Shown here: positions 7,789 to 16,616 of the stretch, in pieces
Numbering within the stretch: position 1 is the first letter of the stretch
How the letters are laid out: the number at the start of each line of letters is the position of its first letter
NCBI GenBank assembly: GCA_934320655.1
Contig: CAKRFN010000009.1
Span: forward strand, 48,644 to 112,643
Source: an uncultured Eubacterium sp.
GTDB taxonomy: Bacteria; Bacillota; Clostridia; Lachnospirales; Lachnospiraceae
Reading direction: 5' to 3'
DNA length: 64,000 nt
Position numbers and translations under genes: made by a program
Notes under the pieces: generated by a model
What the model was told of the DNA's origin: nothing
Database searches by the model: none
Seen by the model: only the letters and a program-made list of their open reading frames with translations

Positions 7789-8746
7789 TATCCGATGTCT
7801 CTCCGTCTGCCGCAGCTTCTACCCTGCCACCTGATATTTCTTCTATAAAATGTCCGATCTCCACCCATGCGTGCTTGCACTCCGGCAGCGTCAGCGGCGC
7901 CATCTGGAACACATGGAACATGCCCTCATAGATGCTCAGCCGCACCTTGACACCCGCCTCCTTCGCCTTCTGTGCGAGCAGCACCGAATCCGACAGCAGC
8001 ATCTCGTAAGAGCCGACCTGAATCAGCATCGGCGGAAATCCCTCATAATCACCGAACAGCGGCGAGAGCAGCGGGTTCGTCAGATCCTCGCCTGCCGCAT
8101 ACTCGCGGTTATTGATCATCGAGTCCTCCGTGCCGCCAAACAACGGATCTTTGTCAAAATTTTCTTTATAGGAAGGGCCGCTCGCCGTCATGTCTGTCCA
8201 CGGCGACATCGCAATGATGCCGCACGGCAGTTTTCTCCCGTTTTCCTTGAGCGCCAGACACAATGCCAACGCCAGTCCGCCGCCCGCCGAATCACCGGCT
8301 ACGATGATCTGCTCCTCCGTGTAACCGTTGTGCAGCAGCCACTCATAGCCGTCGAGCGCATCGATCAGCGCCGCCGGAAACACATGCTCCGGCGCGATCC
8401 GGTAATCCACCGACAACACACTGTAGCGTTTTCCGACTTCATTATACAAGCCCGCAAACGAACGGTAGGCATGTCTCATTCCACCGATATAGCCGCCGCC
8501 GTGCAACTGCAAAATCACTTTCTCATGGTTCGGCTCCTCAAATTCGAGCAGCTCTGCCTGACAATTCGCCAGTTCAATGACCGTATTTGTAAAACATTCC
8601 GGACATTTCCAGTGGCTCGCGGGTTCTACAATCCTTTTGCGGATCTCGCCGTTTTTAAATTTTTGTCCGATCAGGTTCTCTCTGGTCAGCGCCGCGATCG
8701 CCTGTCGCATCAATTTTCCCTGTCTGCTTACTTTACTCTCAGTCAT
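7757..8746 (-). CDS. alpha/beta hydrolase of the hormone-sensitive-lipase (family IV) type
   Basis: A carboxylesterase of 329 residues, probably cytoplasmic. The oxyanion motif HGGGY is at 82-86, the nucleophile Ser153 is in GDSAGG, the acid lies in the segment YEMLLSDS and the catalytic His in GMFHVF. The C-terminal 20 residues form an acidic tail (GEKDADGDD) that overlaps the next gene. It closes a three-gene set with the zinc-ribbon membrane protein and the condensation-fold enzyme upstream, which suggests hydrolysis or remodelling of an ester made by that enzyme. The substrate is unknown. Confidence 0.85.
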   Translation of the reverse strand: MTESKVSRQGKLMRQAIAALTRENLIGQKFKNGEIRKRIVEPASHWKCPECFTNTVIELANCQAELLEFEEPNHEKVILQLHGGGYIGGMRHAYRSFAGLYNEVGKRYSVLSVDYRIAPEHVFPAALIDALDGYEWLLHNGYTEEQIIVAGDSAGGGLALALCLALKENGRKLPCGIIAMSPWTDMTASGPSYKENFDKDPLFGGTEDSMINNREYAAGEDLTNPLLSPLFGDYEGFPPMLIQVGSYEMLLSDSVLLAQKAKEAGVKVRLSIYEGMFHVFQMAPLTLPECKHAWVEIGHFIEEISGGRVEAAADGETSDNGEKDADGDD

Positions 8747-8756
8747 AATTCCTCTG

Positions 8757-9425
8757 TTATTTTATGTGAAATCTTCGTTTTAGTTCCGTTGTCGCCCGTC
8801 TGCCTCCGATGATCACCGTGCCTAAAAACATGCACACAGCTACGGCAAGCGCCACATAAGATAGCTGCCTTGCCCGGATCACGCCCTCCCAGCTGAGGAT
8901 CACCGGTATCAGACTGAAAAAGATCATCGCGATCTCAAAGCTGAGATAACTCTGCCAGTTCTTTCTATTAAATATAATCAGAAACAGAACCGTGACATCC
9001 ACCGCCATCAGAGCCGCCGGAAATACATAGTTCATCGACCAGCCGTTGTTTCCAAGCACATGATCGATGACAAACAGCAGCAGCACCGCTCCCGCCACAC
9101 CGACAATGATCTTCATACGGTATCCGGCGCTGCTGTAGCTCACTGTATAGGCGAGCGTCAGATAAATATATGCCAATATCACACCGACGATCACACTCCA
9201 GTAAAGTCCGTTAAAATAAATATAATTCAATGCGACCAGCAGCCCCTCCGTGACAATCGCCACAAACAGGTAGATGCGGATCAGCAGCTTTAACACATGG
9301 TTTTTCGCCCAAATATCGGGATATTTATTTTCCACCTGATCGTCAGTATCCAGTACGCAGTTGCATAACGGACAGATCTGCGTATCATCCCGGACAATCA
9401 CCTGACATTGTCTGCACTTACTCAT
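8757..9425 (-). CDS. zinc-ribbon membrane protein, DUF6320-like
   Basis: 222 residues. The first 25 hold a zinc ribbon (MSKCRQC and CPLCN), then six or seven hydrophobic segments fill residues 40-210, and the tail is basic. Proteins of this build occur beside condensation-fold acyltransferases in Lachnospiraceae and are annotated DUF6320. The start overlaps the stop of the upstream gene by four bases, so the two are coupled. It probably anchors or assists the acyltransferase at the membrane; this role is inferred from the conserved pairing. Confidence 0.7.
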   Translation of the reverse strand: MSKCRQCQVIVRDDTQICPLCNCVLDTDDQVENKYPDIWAKNHVLKLLIRIYLFVAIVTEGLLVALNYIYFNGLYWSVIVGVILAYIYLTLAYTVSYSSAGYRMKIIVGVAGAVLLLFVIDHVLGNNGWSMNYVFPAALMAVDVTVLFLIIFNRKNWQSYLSFEIAMIFFSLIPVILSWEGVIRARQLSYVALAVAVCMFLGTVIIGGRRATTELKRRFHIK

Positions 9426-10768
9426 TCATACACCCCATTACTTTCTATCACGACCTCCAGCCCATCCGAAGCAAGCTGCCGGAAAAATGTCCGTTGGATA
9501 TGCGCCTGTGCCAATACCGAGCTGAACGTGACCGCCAGCGTATCGCGGTACGAGCAGATTGTCGCCTTGAGCAGCTGTCCCTTGCTCATCGCCAGAAATG
9601 CGTGAAACATCTGTACATACGGCTCATACTCCTTTTCCAGCTGGATGTTGCCGATATTGGTGATCGTCGTCGTATTGGCGAGTGCCGACTGTGTATAGAC
9701 CACGCGGATCGCCAGATTTTTCAAAGCGAGCGGCACGGCGCTGGCAAACAGATTCTGCTGGTTCGATACATTATAGGAAAACAGCTCTTCGAGGTGCTCC
9801 TTGTTGATCTGCTCGCGCAGGCTCTGTTTCACGCGCGCGCACACCTCCTCATAGGTCAGATTCTCGCGATCCGGAATCAGCTCCGCCGACACCATCGCAA
9901 AAAAGTTCTTCGTCGTCACAGAATCAAAAAACGGGCGCAGATTCACCGGAACTGCCGCACGAATCGCGCGGTCACTCGTCATCCCGTGCAGGCATTCCTT
10001 ATAAATGCTCCACACATAGGTCGCTACCAGATACTCGTTGATGCTCATGCCGTATCTGTGACACACCTCTTTGAGTGCCGGTATCTTCACATAGCCATGG
10101 ATCACACCAAATTCCTCCTGATCCAGACGCTCTCCCCTGATCGCATACGCTTTCTTGGACTGATAGCCCTTCTTGGCACTCTTTCTGTAATTGCGCAGAA
10201 AGCTGTCTTCACGGTTGAGCGATGTATTGGTGCTCAGTGTATCGCCTACTTCCTCGCGCAGCTTCGGATGAACCAGACGCAGGTACTGGTAGGTCAGTTC
10301 CTTTAAAAAATTGATGCCGCCCATGCCATCGGTCAGCACGTGGAACACTTCCAGATTGATCCGCTTTTTATAATAGCTCACGCGGAACATATAGCCCCTG
10401 TTTCTATTCTCCTGAATATAGCGGCATGGATAGGTGTGCTCCTCACGTACCGTCGGTGCCTTCTTTCCGTTTTCCTCAAAATAATACCAGAAAAATCCGG
10501 TGCGCATCCGCACATTGAACAGGTCGAATTTCGGGAGCACCAGATTGAGCGCCTCCTGCAGCGTCGCTCCGTCCACCTCCTCGGTCAGCTCCACGGCGAT
10601 CCGGTATGTGTTTGTCATGCTCTCCCCCGCGATCACCGGAAACAGATGCGCCGTATTATCGAGCTTGTCCCAGCGCGGAATATTGCGGTTTCTTCTGCGA
10701 ACCGTCCCGTTTGCTTTCTTTTTTTCAGTTTGCTTTTGATTGTTTTTACTATCTCTATTTTTGCTCAT
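9422..10768 (-). CDS. condensation-fold acyltransferase (alcohol acetyltransferase-like)
   Basis: 448 residues. The HxxxDG active-site motif of the chloramphenicol acetyltransferase / NRPS condensation superfamily is present as HVLTDG at 143-148. The N-terminal 30 residues are very basic and disordered (KKKANGTVRRRNRN). No carrier domain is fused, so it is a stand-alone acyltransferase of unknown substrate, probably esterifying a lipid or alcohol. It heads the operon with the DUF6320-like protein and the esterase. There is no ribosome site before the ATG and a good promoter ends nine bases upstream, so the message may be leaderless. The Sfp gene at 34.3 kb has a similar start region. Confidence 0.75.
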   Translation of the reverse strand: MSKNRDSKNNQKQTEKKKANGTVRRRNRNIPRWDKLDNTAHLFPVIAGESMTNTYRIAVELTEEVDGATLQEALNLVLPKFDLFNVRMRTGFFWYYFEENGKKAPTVREEHTYPCRYIQENRNRGYMFRVSYYKKRINLEVFHVLTDGMGGINFLKELTYQYLRLVHPKLREEVGDTLSTNTSLNREDSFLRNYRKSAKKGYQSKKAYAIRGERLDQEEFGVIHGYVKIPALKEVCHRYGMSINEYLVATYVWSIYKECLHGMTSDRAIRAAVPVNLRPFFDSVTTKNFFAMVSAELIPDRENLTYEEVCARVKQSLREQINKEHLEELFSYNVSNQQNLFASAVPLALKNLAIRVVYTQSALANTTTITNIGNIQLEKEYEPYVQMFHAFLAMSKGQLLKATICSYRDTLAVTFSSVLAQAHIQRTFFRQLASDGLEVVIESNGVYE

Positions 10769-10777
10769 ATGGGCTTT

Positions 10778-10806
10778 ATTGTATCACAGACAACCTTAGA
10801 ATGCAA
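10778..10806 (-). promoter_or_regulatory. promoter of the acyltransferase operon, probably leaderless
   Basis: TTGCAT (10801-10806) and TACAAT (10778-10783) are separated by 17 bases on the minus strand. Only nine bases lie between the -10 box and the ATG, and none resembles a ribosome site. Confidence 0.6.
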
Positions 10807-10881
10807 TCGGGAGCTTGTATCGTGCCGCGCCTCCCGGCATCTGTTATTAAGTCTGGTTATATCTTTAGTTTCCCGTCTGTT

Positions 10882-10923
10882 CAACACGTGGAGCCCGCTA
10901 TTTCCGCGGGCTTGTACGTGTTG
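10882..10923. repeat. strong hairpin at the left border of the surface-protein fragment
   Basis: CAACACGT pairs with ACGTGTTG (8 bp) and, further in, AGCCCGC pairs with GCGGGCT (7 bp) around a seven-base loop. No T-run follows in either direction, so it is not an ordinary terminator. Its flank GTTCAACACGTGGAG matches 13 of 15 bases of the right-hand palindrome at 13528-13568. Confidence 0.6.
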
Positions 10924-10975
10924 CACACAGCCACCGTGTCTAACATATAAAATCCTTTGGAAAAGAAGGTTAGGT

Positions 10976-13444
10976 AACACTAAAGTAGTGGTCAAAGAGG
11001 CAGCTCAGCAGCCTCAGCCGGAAGAGGCATTAACAATGACTGCTTCTGTAAAGGGTGTTAAGACTATTGAAGTTAGCTTCAACAAGGCTATCGCTTCTCC
11101 CGACGCTGTAAAGGTTACAGTTAAGAAGGGAACCGCTGCAAGAGATTGCAAAGCTACTGTCGACGGATCTAAGATCACCTTAGCAATGACTGCAAAACTG
11201 ATTGCAGGCGAGTATACTGTTACCGTTAGCGGTGCTGCAGATACTGATCTCGTTGCTACCGTAACCGTTGAAAAGGATGAGACACTTACATCCTTCTACA
11301 TTGGCGAGAATTTAATTCAGACAACTATGAATGCAACCGCTGGTTATATTTACTATGCTCCATTAAACCAGTATGGCGAGAAGATGAATGCAAATGATCC
11401 TACCGCAAACTGCACATTTGGTGAATATGACAAGACAGATTCTGCCAGCGCAACAGGAAATGGTAAGATCTGGATTAAAAATATCCCCTCTATTCTTGCA
11501 ATCAAGGGAACAACCGGTACATTAGTACTTGTCGATAGCACAACAGGTGTCAGCTCAACCGGTACTGTAACATTCTCTGATCCGGCAACTGCATCCGAAG
11601 TAGAAATGACTGGTTTCTACAATGCAAACAAATCTGCTATGCAGGATATTACAGAGCAGGATAACCCCAGAGACTACAAGTTACTGATGACAGTCAAGGA
11701 TCAGTATGGCAATGAGATGGAAGCCAAGGATTTAGTTGGTGTAACTGCCAGCATTGCAGGCGGTCTTACCAATGTGGTTGTAGCCGAAAACGGGAATAAG
11801 AATGATGCAACCAAGGCGCCCAGCTATTTCTCAGATGTTGTTGTAAACGGAAAGTCTTACATTGCTCTGTCATTAGGCGATGCCTACGCTAAGGCTGGAA
11901 CATTTACTTTAACAATGGTAAATTCCAACAAGGGATTATTAACAACAACCAGCTTTGATGTTGCAAAATATGTAGTTATTAAGTCGATCAAGATTACCGC
12001 AGACAATGGTCTGTATAATAATCAGGACAACGAATTAACGTATGAGATCACAGATGCAGACGGAAAGAACGTTACATCTTACGCCGTATTAAAGAGCACT
12101 GTAGGTGTTCTGAATGCATCTTACTTTGAAAGTGTTCGCTGGGAGAAGCAGTCTGATGGAAGCGCGAAGCTAATTGCACATCCCTTATATAATGGTTTCG
12201 GCGATGCAAAGAACACCAAGGAGACAACCATCGGAACACTTACATTAGCAGCAAATACCAATACATCTTCTGACTACATGGTAAATACCTTTACACTTAC
12301 CATCAGTGAAGACAGAATCGTAGCTGGAATTACTGGTATTGATGATTCTGTAAAGACAACTACAGTTATTGGATCAGACATTGATATTGCATTTAATAAG
12401 ATTGTCTATGCAGACCAGTACGGAAACAAAGTTGCTAAGGGAGACGGCATCTACCCGAAGAATGCAACTCAGGATTTAGGCGCAGCTACCGGTACCGAGG
12501 GATGCTCCGTATTTATGGATACAAACGAACATTTTACAGTTACCAAAAATGCTGCCAAGAACAAGTATACCTTTACAGCAACTAATACGCCCGGTTCAGC
12601 AAGCGTTTATCTGAAATACTATAACAAAACTACCGAGGCAGGTAAGAAAACTGCATCACCATCCAATTATGATCAGAAGGTGATCCTGACATCTGTAAAG
12701 ACTACTTCTGTAGATCCTTCTACATTGAAGATCGATTCAATCAACGACGGATATGCATACAAGGTATTACCGGGTCAGGCACTCAGTGTATCTACTTCTG
12801 CAATCAAGGTAACAGCTAAGATGGGTGGCACAGAAGTGACAATCCCTACCGCTCAGTACGTTGTAAAGAGTTGTGATAACAACAAGATCACTACTGACGA
12901 AGATAGCAAGGGCACCAAGGAAAAGACTGCAACAGTTACCGTTGTAGTAAGTACTTATGACAACAACAATCTTGAGACAGTTACAACCTTAACCGGCGAG
13001 TACAAGATCTCTACTAAGAATGCTGAGATTGCTAAGATCTGTGATGTTAATGATAATGATAATTACGTTGTAATCACTCGTACTTCAGGCGCAGCTATCA
13101 CAAGTGCTGATTTCGAGAAGTTATTCAAGTATGATGATCAGTATGGTATTGCCGGCGATAAGGGTGGTACTCCTATCGACTACAGTGCTGCTGAGACATC
13201 CTTTGGCGCTACTTCACTGGATGGTGTTACTTATTCACTTAACGTAATCAATGGTGTAACAAAGAACATCACAACCAAGGGCGAAGGCACTAACGGTGCA
13301 CAGGTCGTATTTGCTGCACCTAGTTCCTCATTATACGGATGCACCTACGACAAAGATGCTAAGGCTTATTGCTATATCGTTAAGGTTACCGCTACATTGA
13401 ATGGTACCTCAAAGACACAGACATTAAAGGTTATTGTTTCTTAA
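10976..13444 (+). pseudogene. surface-layer-like protein with Ig-like repeats, 5' end missing
   Basis: About 822 codons of a Thr/Val/Lys-rich beta-sandwich protein. It opens directly into an Ig/Big-like repeat containing GVKTIEVSFNKA, the usual signature of Firmicutes S-layer and adhesin repeats, and continues through several related domains (VKDQYGNEMEA, YADQYGNKVA, YDDQYGIAGDK). No start codon with a ribosome site, no signal peptide and no cell-wall anchor or SLH domain is visible; the open frame runs upstream through the hairpin only by chance. Codon use differs sharply from the neighbours (AAC, AAG, GGT, GTT, TTA favoured), as in a very highly expressed gene. It is the only large plus-strand gene in the first 25 kb. 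Best read as a 5'-truncated copy or a silent cassette. Confidence 0.75.
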
Positions 13445-13492
13445 TACATCCTGTCTTGTGAACCAACGGGGCTATGTCCCCTGACAAAAAGA

Positions 13493-13527
13493 TCGCCCGG
13501 ATCGTAAGGTCTGGGCGACTCTTTTTT
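13493..13527 (+). terminator. terminator after the surface-protein gene
   Basis: TCGCCC and GGGCGA form the base of an 11-position stem with loop GTAA, followed by T6. It correctly closes the plus-strand surface gene, so the 3' end of that gene is native. Confidence 0.85.
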
Positions 13528-13568
13528 AATCCCCACGTATTGAACACTGTGTTCAATACGTGGGGATT
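13528..13568. repeat. perfect 41-base palindrome
   Basis: Two 20-base arms with a single-base centre (arm core CCCCACGTATTGAACAC). It lies directly behind the terminator and shares GTTCAAYACGTGGRG with the hairpin before the surface-protein fragment. Possible roles are a recombination site, a transposon end or a second hairpin barrier to transcription. Confidence 0.75.
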
Positions 13569-13645
13569 CTTATTTTTCGGGCTTTGCGACACTTTTCACG
13601 AGCGGTCATTTTCACCCGTTCACAAAAAGTGCGCAAATTTTTCAG

Positions 13646-13674
13646 TTTACAAACCGGTGGTTCTGCGCTATACT
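13646..13674 (+). promoter_or_regulatory. orphan sigma-A promoter
   Basis: TTTACA (13646-13651) and TATACT (13669-13674) with a 17-base spacer. Downstream come GGAG and an ATG at 13737, but no long plus-strand gene follows; the frame runs into the end of the AbiE toxin gene. It may be the stranded promoter of a gene whose body was lost. Confidence 0.5.
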
Positions 13675-13736
13675 ACACGGTACAACTCAAATAGAACAAT
13701 TCATGTACTAAACACTCTGTTACTGGAGATAATAGT

Positions 13737-13847
13737 ATGATTATCCGGCTTGTATCTATGGACTCTCAATATTATATGTATGTAAACGAATTTCTCTATC
13801 TTCAAACATTAAGCGATATTTATACTCTATGGCTCTTGGTGTTATAA
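13737..13847 (+). CDS. 36-residue ORF behind the orphan promoter
   Basis: Begins at an ATG preceded by CTGGAG at good spacing and opposite in direction to the truncated toxin gene, with which it overlaps. The first six codons (MIIRLV) may be the genuine start of a lost gene; the rest is antisense to abiEii. No function is proposed. Confidence 0.25.
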   Translation: MIIRLVSMDSQYYMYVNEFLYLQTLSDIYTLWLLVL

Positions 13848-14274
13848 CATCATCCGTCGAAATATCAATCTTTATAGGTTGACGAAGCTTTTCGAGCATT
13901 CCTTCCATGTGCAATCTTATTCCCGGATAATCAAAATCATCCAGAATTGTTTCAACCGCTGTGATCTTAAGCGCTATCTGATCCTCCAATGAAATCTCAC
14001 AGATCTCTGTAATGATTTTTTCTATGTCCTCTTTTGTTAACGGCAACGCCCGCACGGTTGTGTCAATATCCATGGTCGCCCTGACATTTATCCTAAGCAA
14101 TGATGATACCAGCATGCCACCTTTCAGGACAAACTGATCCTTATATTTTGACAATGATACCCGCTCAAGAAATCGTTCCATAAAAAATATTCTCAGCATT
14201 GCTTTTGCAACTTTGTCATCCCCTTGAGACACGTTTCTGACTTTTGCCTTTAATTGTGTTGCGGATTTTATCAC
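13756..14274 (-). pseudogene. AbiEii-type nucleotidyltransferase toxin, C-terminal half missing
   Basis: 172 residues, against about 280-300 for intact AbiEii/AbiGii toxins. The nucleotidyltransferase core is present: KGGMLVSSLL, then RATMDIDTT with the DxD metal site, and a third acidic motif IKIDIS. The frame ends HTYNIESP exactly where relatives continue into the helical C-terminal domain, so it has been cut at its 3' end near 13765. It overlaps the antitoxin gene by four bases. The toxin is probably inactive, leaving a solitary antitoxin. Confidence 0.8.
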
Positions 14275-14864
14275 AACATCACCTCCACATACTTCATCAG
14301 TTCTTCCCTTACTTTCAACTCTTTCGCATACATCATAAGTCTTGACATTCTCTTTGACTGTTCCCGCATGTAGGTTTTCATGGCGGTTTGAAATTGTTGT
14401 ACCTCCATAACCTCCCTGTTTTTAATCATGTCACAGATACATCTTTCCCTGTCATATGTCCGAACTCTATTCCCAAAATTAGTTTCTATCTCCACGACTC
14501 CCAAAAGATATTGTTCCATTTGTTCCTGTCTGACTACGATTCCCTGCTCACATAATCTCGTGCGATTAAACTTTGGTGGTACTGTCACATGGATATCAAA
14601 ATACTCTCTGTCGATCAGTCCATGCAAATATAATGCGGTTTCGTCACAAAATACGATCCTGGGATAACGGCACTGTAAAATATACAGTTCGTCCTCCCAT
14701 GCATTTTCAGCAATATACATCCCTTTTGCGACCTTTTCCATTCCTTTTTCTTTCACATACTTCGCCAAATATGTTCTGGATATTCCATTTTTCTCTACGT
14801 CTGATGTGAATAAATAGCCATTTCCAATTTCTAATAACTCGTCCAATTTTTCATATTTAGTCAT
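14271..14864 (-). CDS. AbiEi-type antitoxin / autorepressor of a type IV toxin-antitoxin pair
   Basis: 197 residues. The N-terminal winged helix (residues 1-60, GYLFTSDVEKNGISRTYLAKYV) is of the AbiEi_4 type, followed by the antitoxin core with VVEIETNFGNRVRTYDRERC. AbiEi proteins repress their own operon by binding inverted repeats and neutralise AbiEii. The operator is visible just upstream. It overlaps the toxin as ATGA. Known use of the system is abortive infection against phage. Confidence 0.85.
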   Translation of the reverse strand: MTKYEKLDELLEIGNGYLFTSDVEKNGISRTYLAKYVKEKGMEKVAKGMYIAENAWEDELYILQCRYPRIVFCDETALYLHGLIDREYFDIHVTVPPKFNRTRLCEQGIVVRQEQMEQYLLGVVEIETNFGNRVRTYDRERCICDMIKNREVMEVQQFQTAMKTYMREQSKRMSRLMMYAKELKVREELMKYVEVML

Positions 14865-14879
14865 ACGTCCACCTCCATA

Positions 14880-14924
14880 TTACAATGGTGTATATATTAT
14901 ATCATTCCTTTACACCATTGTAAA
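14880..14924 (-). promoter_or_regulatory. abiE promoter with AbiEi operator
   Basis: TTTACA (14919-14924) and TATAAT (14896-14901) with a 17-base spacer. A perfect 13-base inverted repeat, TTACAATGGTGTA at 14880-14892 and TACACCATTGTAA at 14911-14923, embraces both promoter boxes, the layout expected for autorepression by AbiEi. Confidence 0.8.
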
Positions 14925-14963
14925 CTTTTTTAAGCGCACGGAAATACAATCCAGATACTCCGT

Positions 14964-15006
14964 AAAAAAACAATAAGTTTTGCGATTATAAACCGCAAAA
15001 CTTATT
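14964..15006 (-). terminator. terminator of the galK-galT operon
   Basis: A perfect 13-bp stem, AATAAGTTTTGCG with CGCAAAACTTATT, followed on the minus strand by seven T. Confidence 0.85.
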
Positions 15007-15028
15007 GCTATCCCATTCCTATTCCATC

Positions 15029-16597
15029 CTATTTATTTACCGTCTCGATAAACCGTGCAAACGCCGCGCGTCCTTCGGGTGTACATTTGTACACGCCTGC
15101 GTCCTCAAGTACCTGTGCAAATACAAGTCCGACCTCTGTCCGGATGATATCGGTGACATTGTCCGGTGTGATCGAATCGTATTTCGGCAGAAATTCCTCG
15201 ACCCAGTCGGCATGCTTTTCAAGCTGTTCATCAGCACGCAGATCACTGCCTGCAAGGATCGCATCCGCGAGCCCTGCGATCTCATCCTTCAGCCGCGCCG
15301 GAAGTACCGCCAGTCCCATGACTTCGATCAGACCGATATTTTCCTTTTTAATATGGTGCAGCTTCGCATGCGGATGATAAACACCCAACGGATGCTCCTC
15401 CGTCGTGATATTGTTGCGCAGCACCAGATCCAGCTCAAGCCGTCCGTCACGCATCCGCGCGATCGGCGTGATCGTATTGTGCGGTTCACCGTCTGTCTCG
15501 GCATAGATAAATGCGTCCTCATCGGTATAGCCGCGCCATGCCAGCAGGATCTTATCTGCAAGGTCAATCAGCCGCTGTTTATCCGTACCGTTCAGCCGGA
15601 TCACGGACATCGGCCATTTTACGATGCCTGCCTCGATATCCGGATAGCCATCAAAGGTGATCGGCTGCTCAACCGGTGCCTTTGCCATCGCAAACTCATA
15701 ATGTCCGCCCTGAAAATGGTCATGGCTTAAGATCGATCCTCCAACGATCGGCAGATCGGCATTGCTTCCGACAAAATAATGCGGAAACTGCTCAACAAAA
15801 TCGAGAAGCTTTCCAAAAGTCGCACGCTCGATCTTCATCGGGATATGCTGCTTATTGAACACGATGCAATGCTCGTTGTAATACACATACGGTGAATACT
15901 GGAAACACCAGTCGCTCTCGTTGATCGTCACCGGAATCACACGGTGGTTCTGGCGTGCCGGATGGTTCACACGGCCTGCATAGCCCTCATTTTCCGGACA
16001 GAGCAGGCACTTCGGATAGCCGCTCTGCTTTGCGAGCTTGGCAGCCGCGATCGCCTTCGGGTCTTTCTCCGGCTTGGACAGATTGACCGTAATATCAAGT
16101 GTGCCGTAGGACGTATCAGCCGTCCATTTCAGATCCTTCTTGATCCGGTAACGGCGGATATAATTGCTGTCACGGCTCAATTTGTAAAAATAATCAGTCG
16201 CCGCCTGCGCAGATTCGTTAGCATACAGATCACGGAACTTGCCGATCACCTCACTCGGTCTGGGCATGAGCATGCTCATGATCTTCGTGTCAAACAGATC
16301 GCGGTAAACGATGCTGTTCTCTGTCGTAATAGATTTTGCATATGCATAATCGCACATCTCATTCAGCAGATCTTCCAGCGCATTCTCCGCCTGCTCCTGC
16401 GTCATCGGCGTGCGCAGTTTCCAGTCTGCCAGCAGCTGATCGTCGATCTCATCCAGCTCAAACAGCTCCAGCAGGCGGTTGATCGTATACGTCGTATCCA
16501 GCGGATCGATCAATCCGGTCGCAAGTGCATAATCTGTCAGATCCAGTATGTTTTGTTCTATTTTATATTCCTTCTGTTCGCTCTTATTCTCACTCAT
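15029..16597 (-). CDS. galT: UDP-glucose:hexose-1-phosphate uridylyltransferase, class II
   Basis: Second step of the Leloir pathway: exchange of galactose-1-phosphate with UDP-glucose. 522 residues from the ATG at 16597, chosen because GGAGGAGCGT precedes it; a longer frame overlaps galK and has no ribosome site. The sequence is the Firmicutes GalT2 type, with SHDHFQGGHYEF and HPHAKLHH rather than the HPHPH triad of E. coli GalT. It follows galK after 19 bases in one operon ended by a strong terminator. Galactose from pectic side chains fits the adjacent arabinan cluster. Confidence 0.93.
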   Translation of the reverse strand: MSENKSEQKEYKIEQNILDLTDYALATGLIDPLDTTYTINRLLELFELDEIDDQLLADWKLRTPMTQEQAENALEDLLNEMCDYAYAKSITTENSIVYRDLFDTKIMSMLMPRPSEVIGKFRDLYANESAQAATDYFYKLSRDSNYIRRYRIKKDLKWTADTSYGTLDITVNLSKPEKDPKAIAAAKLAKQSGYPKCLLCPENEGYAGRVNHPARQNHRVIPVTINESDWCFQYSPYVYYNEHCIVFNKQHIPMKIERATFGKLLDFVEQFPHYFVGSNADLPIVGGSILSHDHFQGGHYEFAMAKAPVEQPITFDGYPDIEAGIVKWPMSVIRLNGTDKQRLIDLADKILLAWRGYTDEDAFIYAETDGEPHNTITPIARMRDGRLELDLVLRNNITTEEHPLGVYHPHAKLHHIKKENIGLIEVMGLAVLPARLKDEIAGLADAILAGSDLRADEQLEKHADWVEEFLPKYDSITPDNVTDIIRTEVGLVFAQVLEDAGVYKCTPEGRAAFARFIETVNK

Positions 16598-16616
16598 ACG
16601 CTCCTCCTTCTGACAC

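Noticed and set aside
7850..8812. A 320-codon plus-strand frame
   Set aside because: Antisense to the family IV esterase; basic, His/Arg-rich composition typical of shadow frames.
10340..10975. A long plus-strand frame extending the surface-protein gene upstream to 10340
   Set aside because: This part is antisense to the condensation-fold gene and passes through the hairpin; it has no signal peptide, no ribosome site and no repeat features, so it is open by chance.
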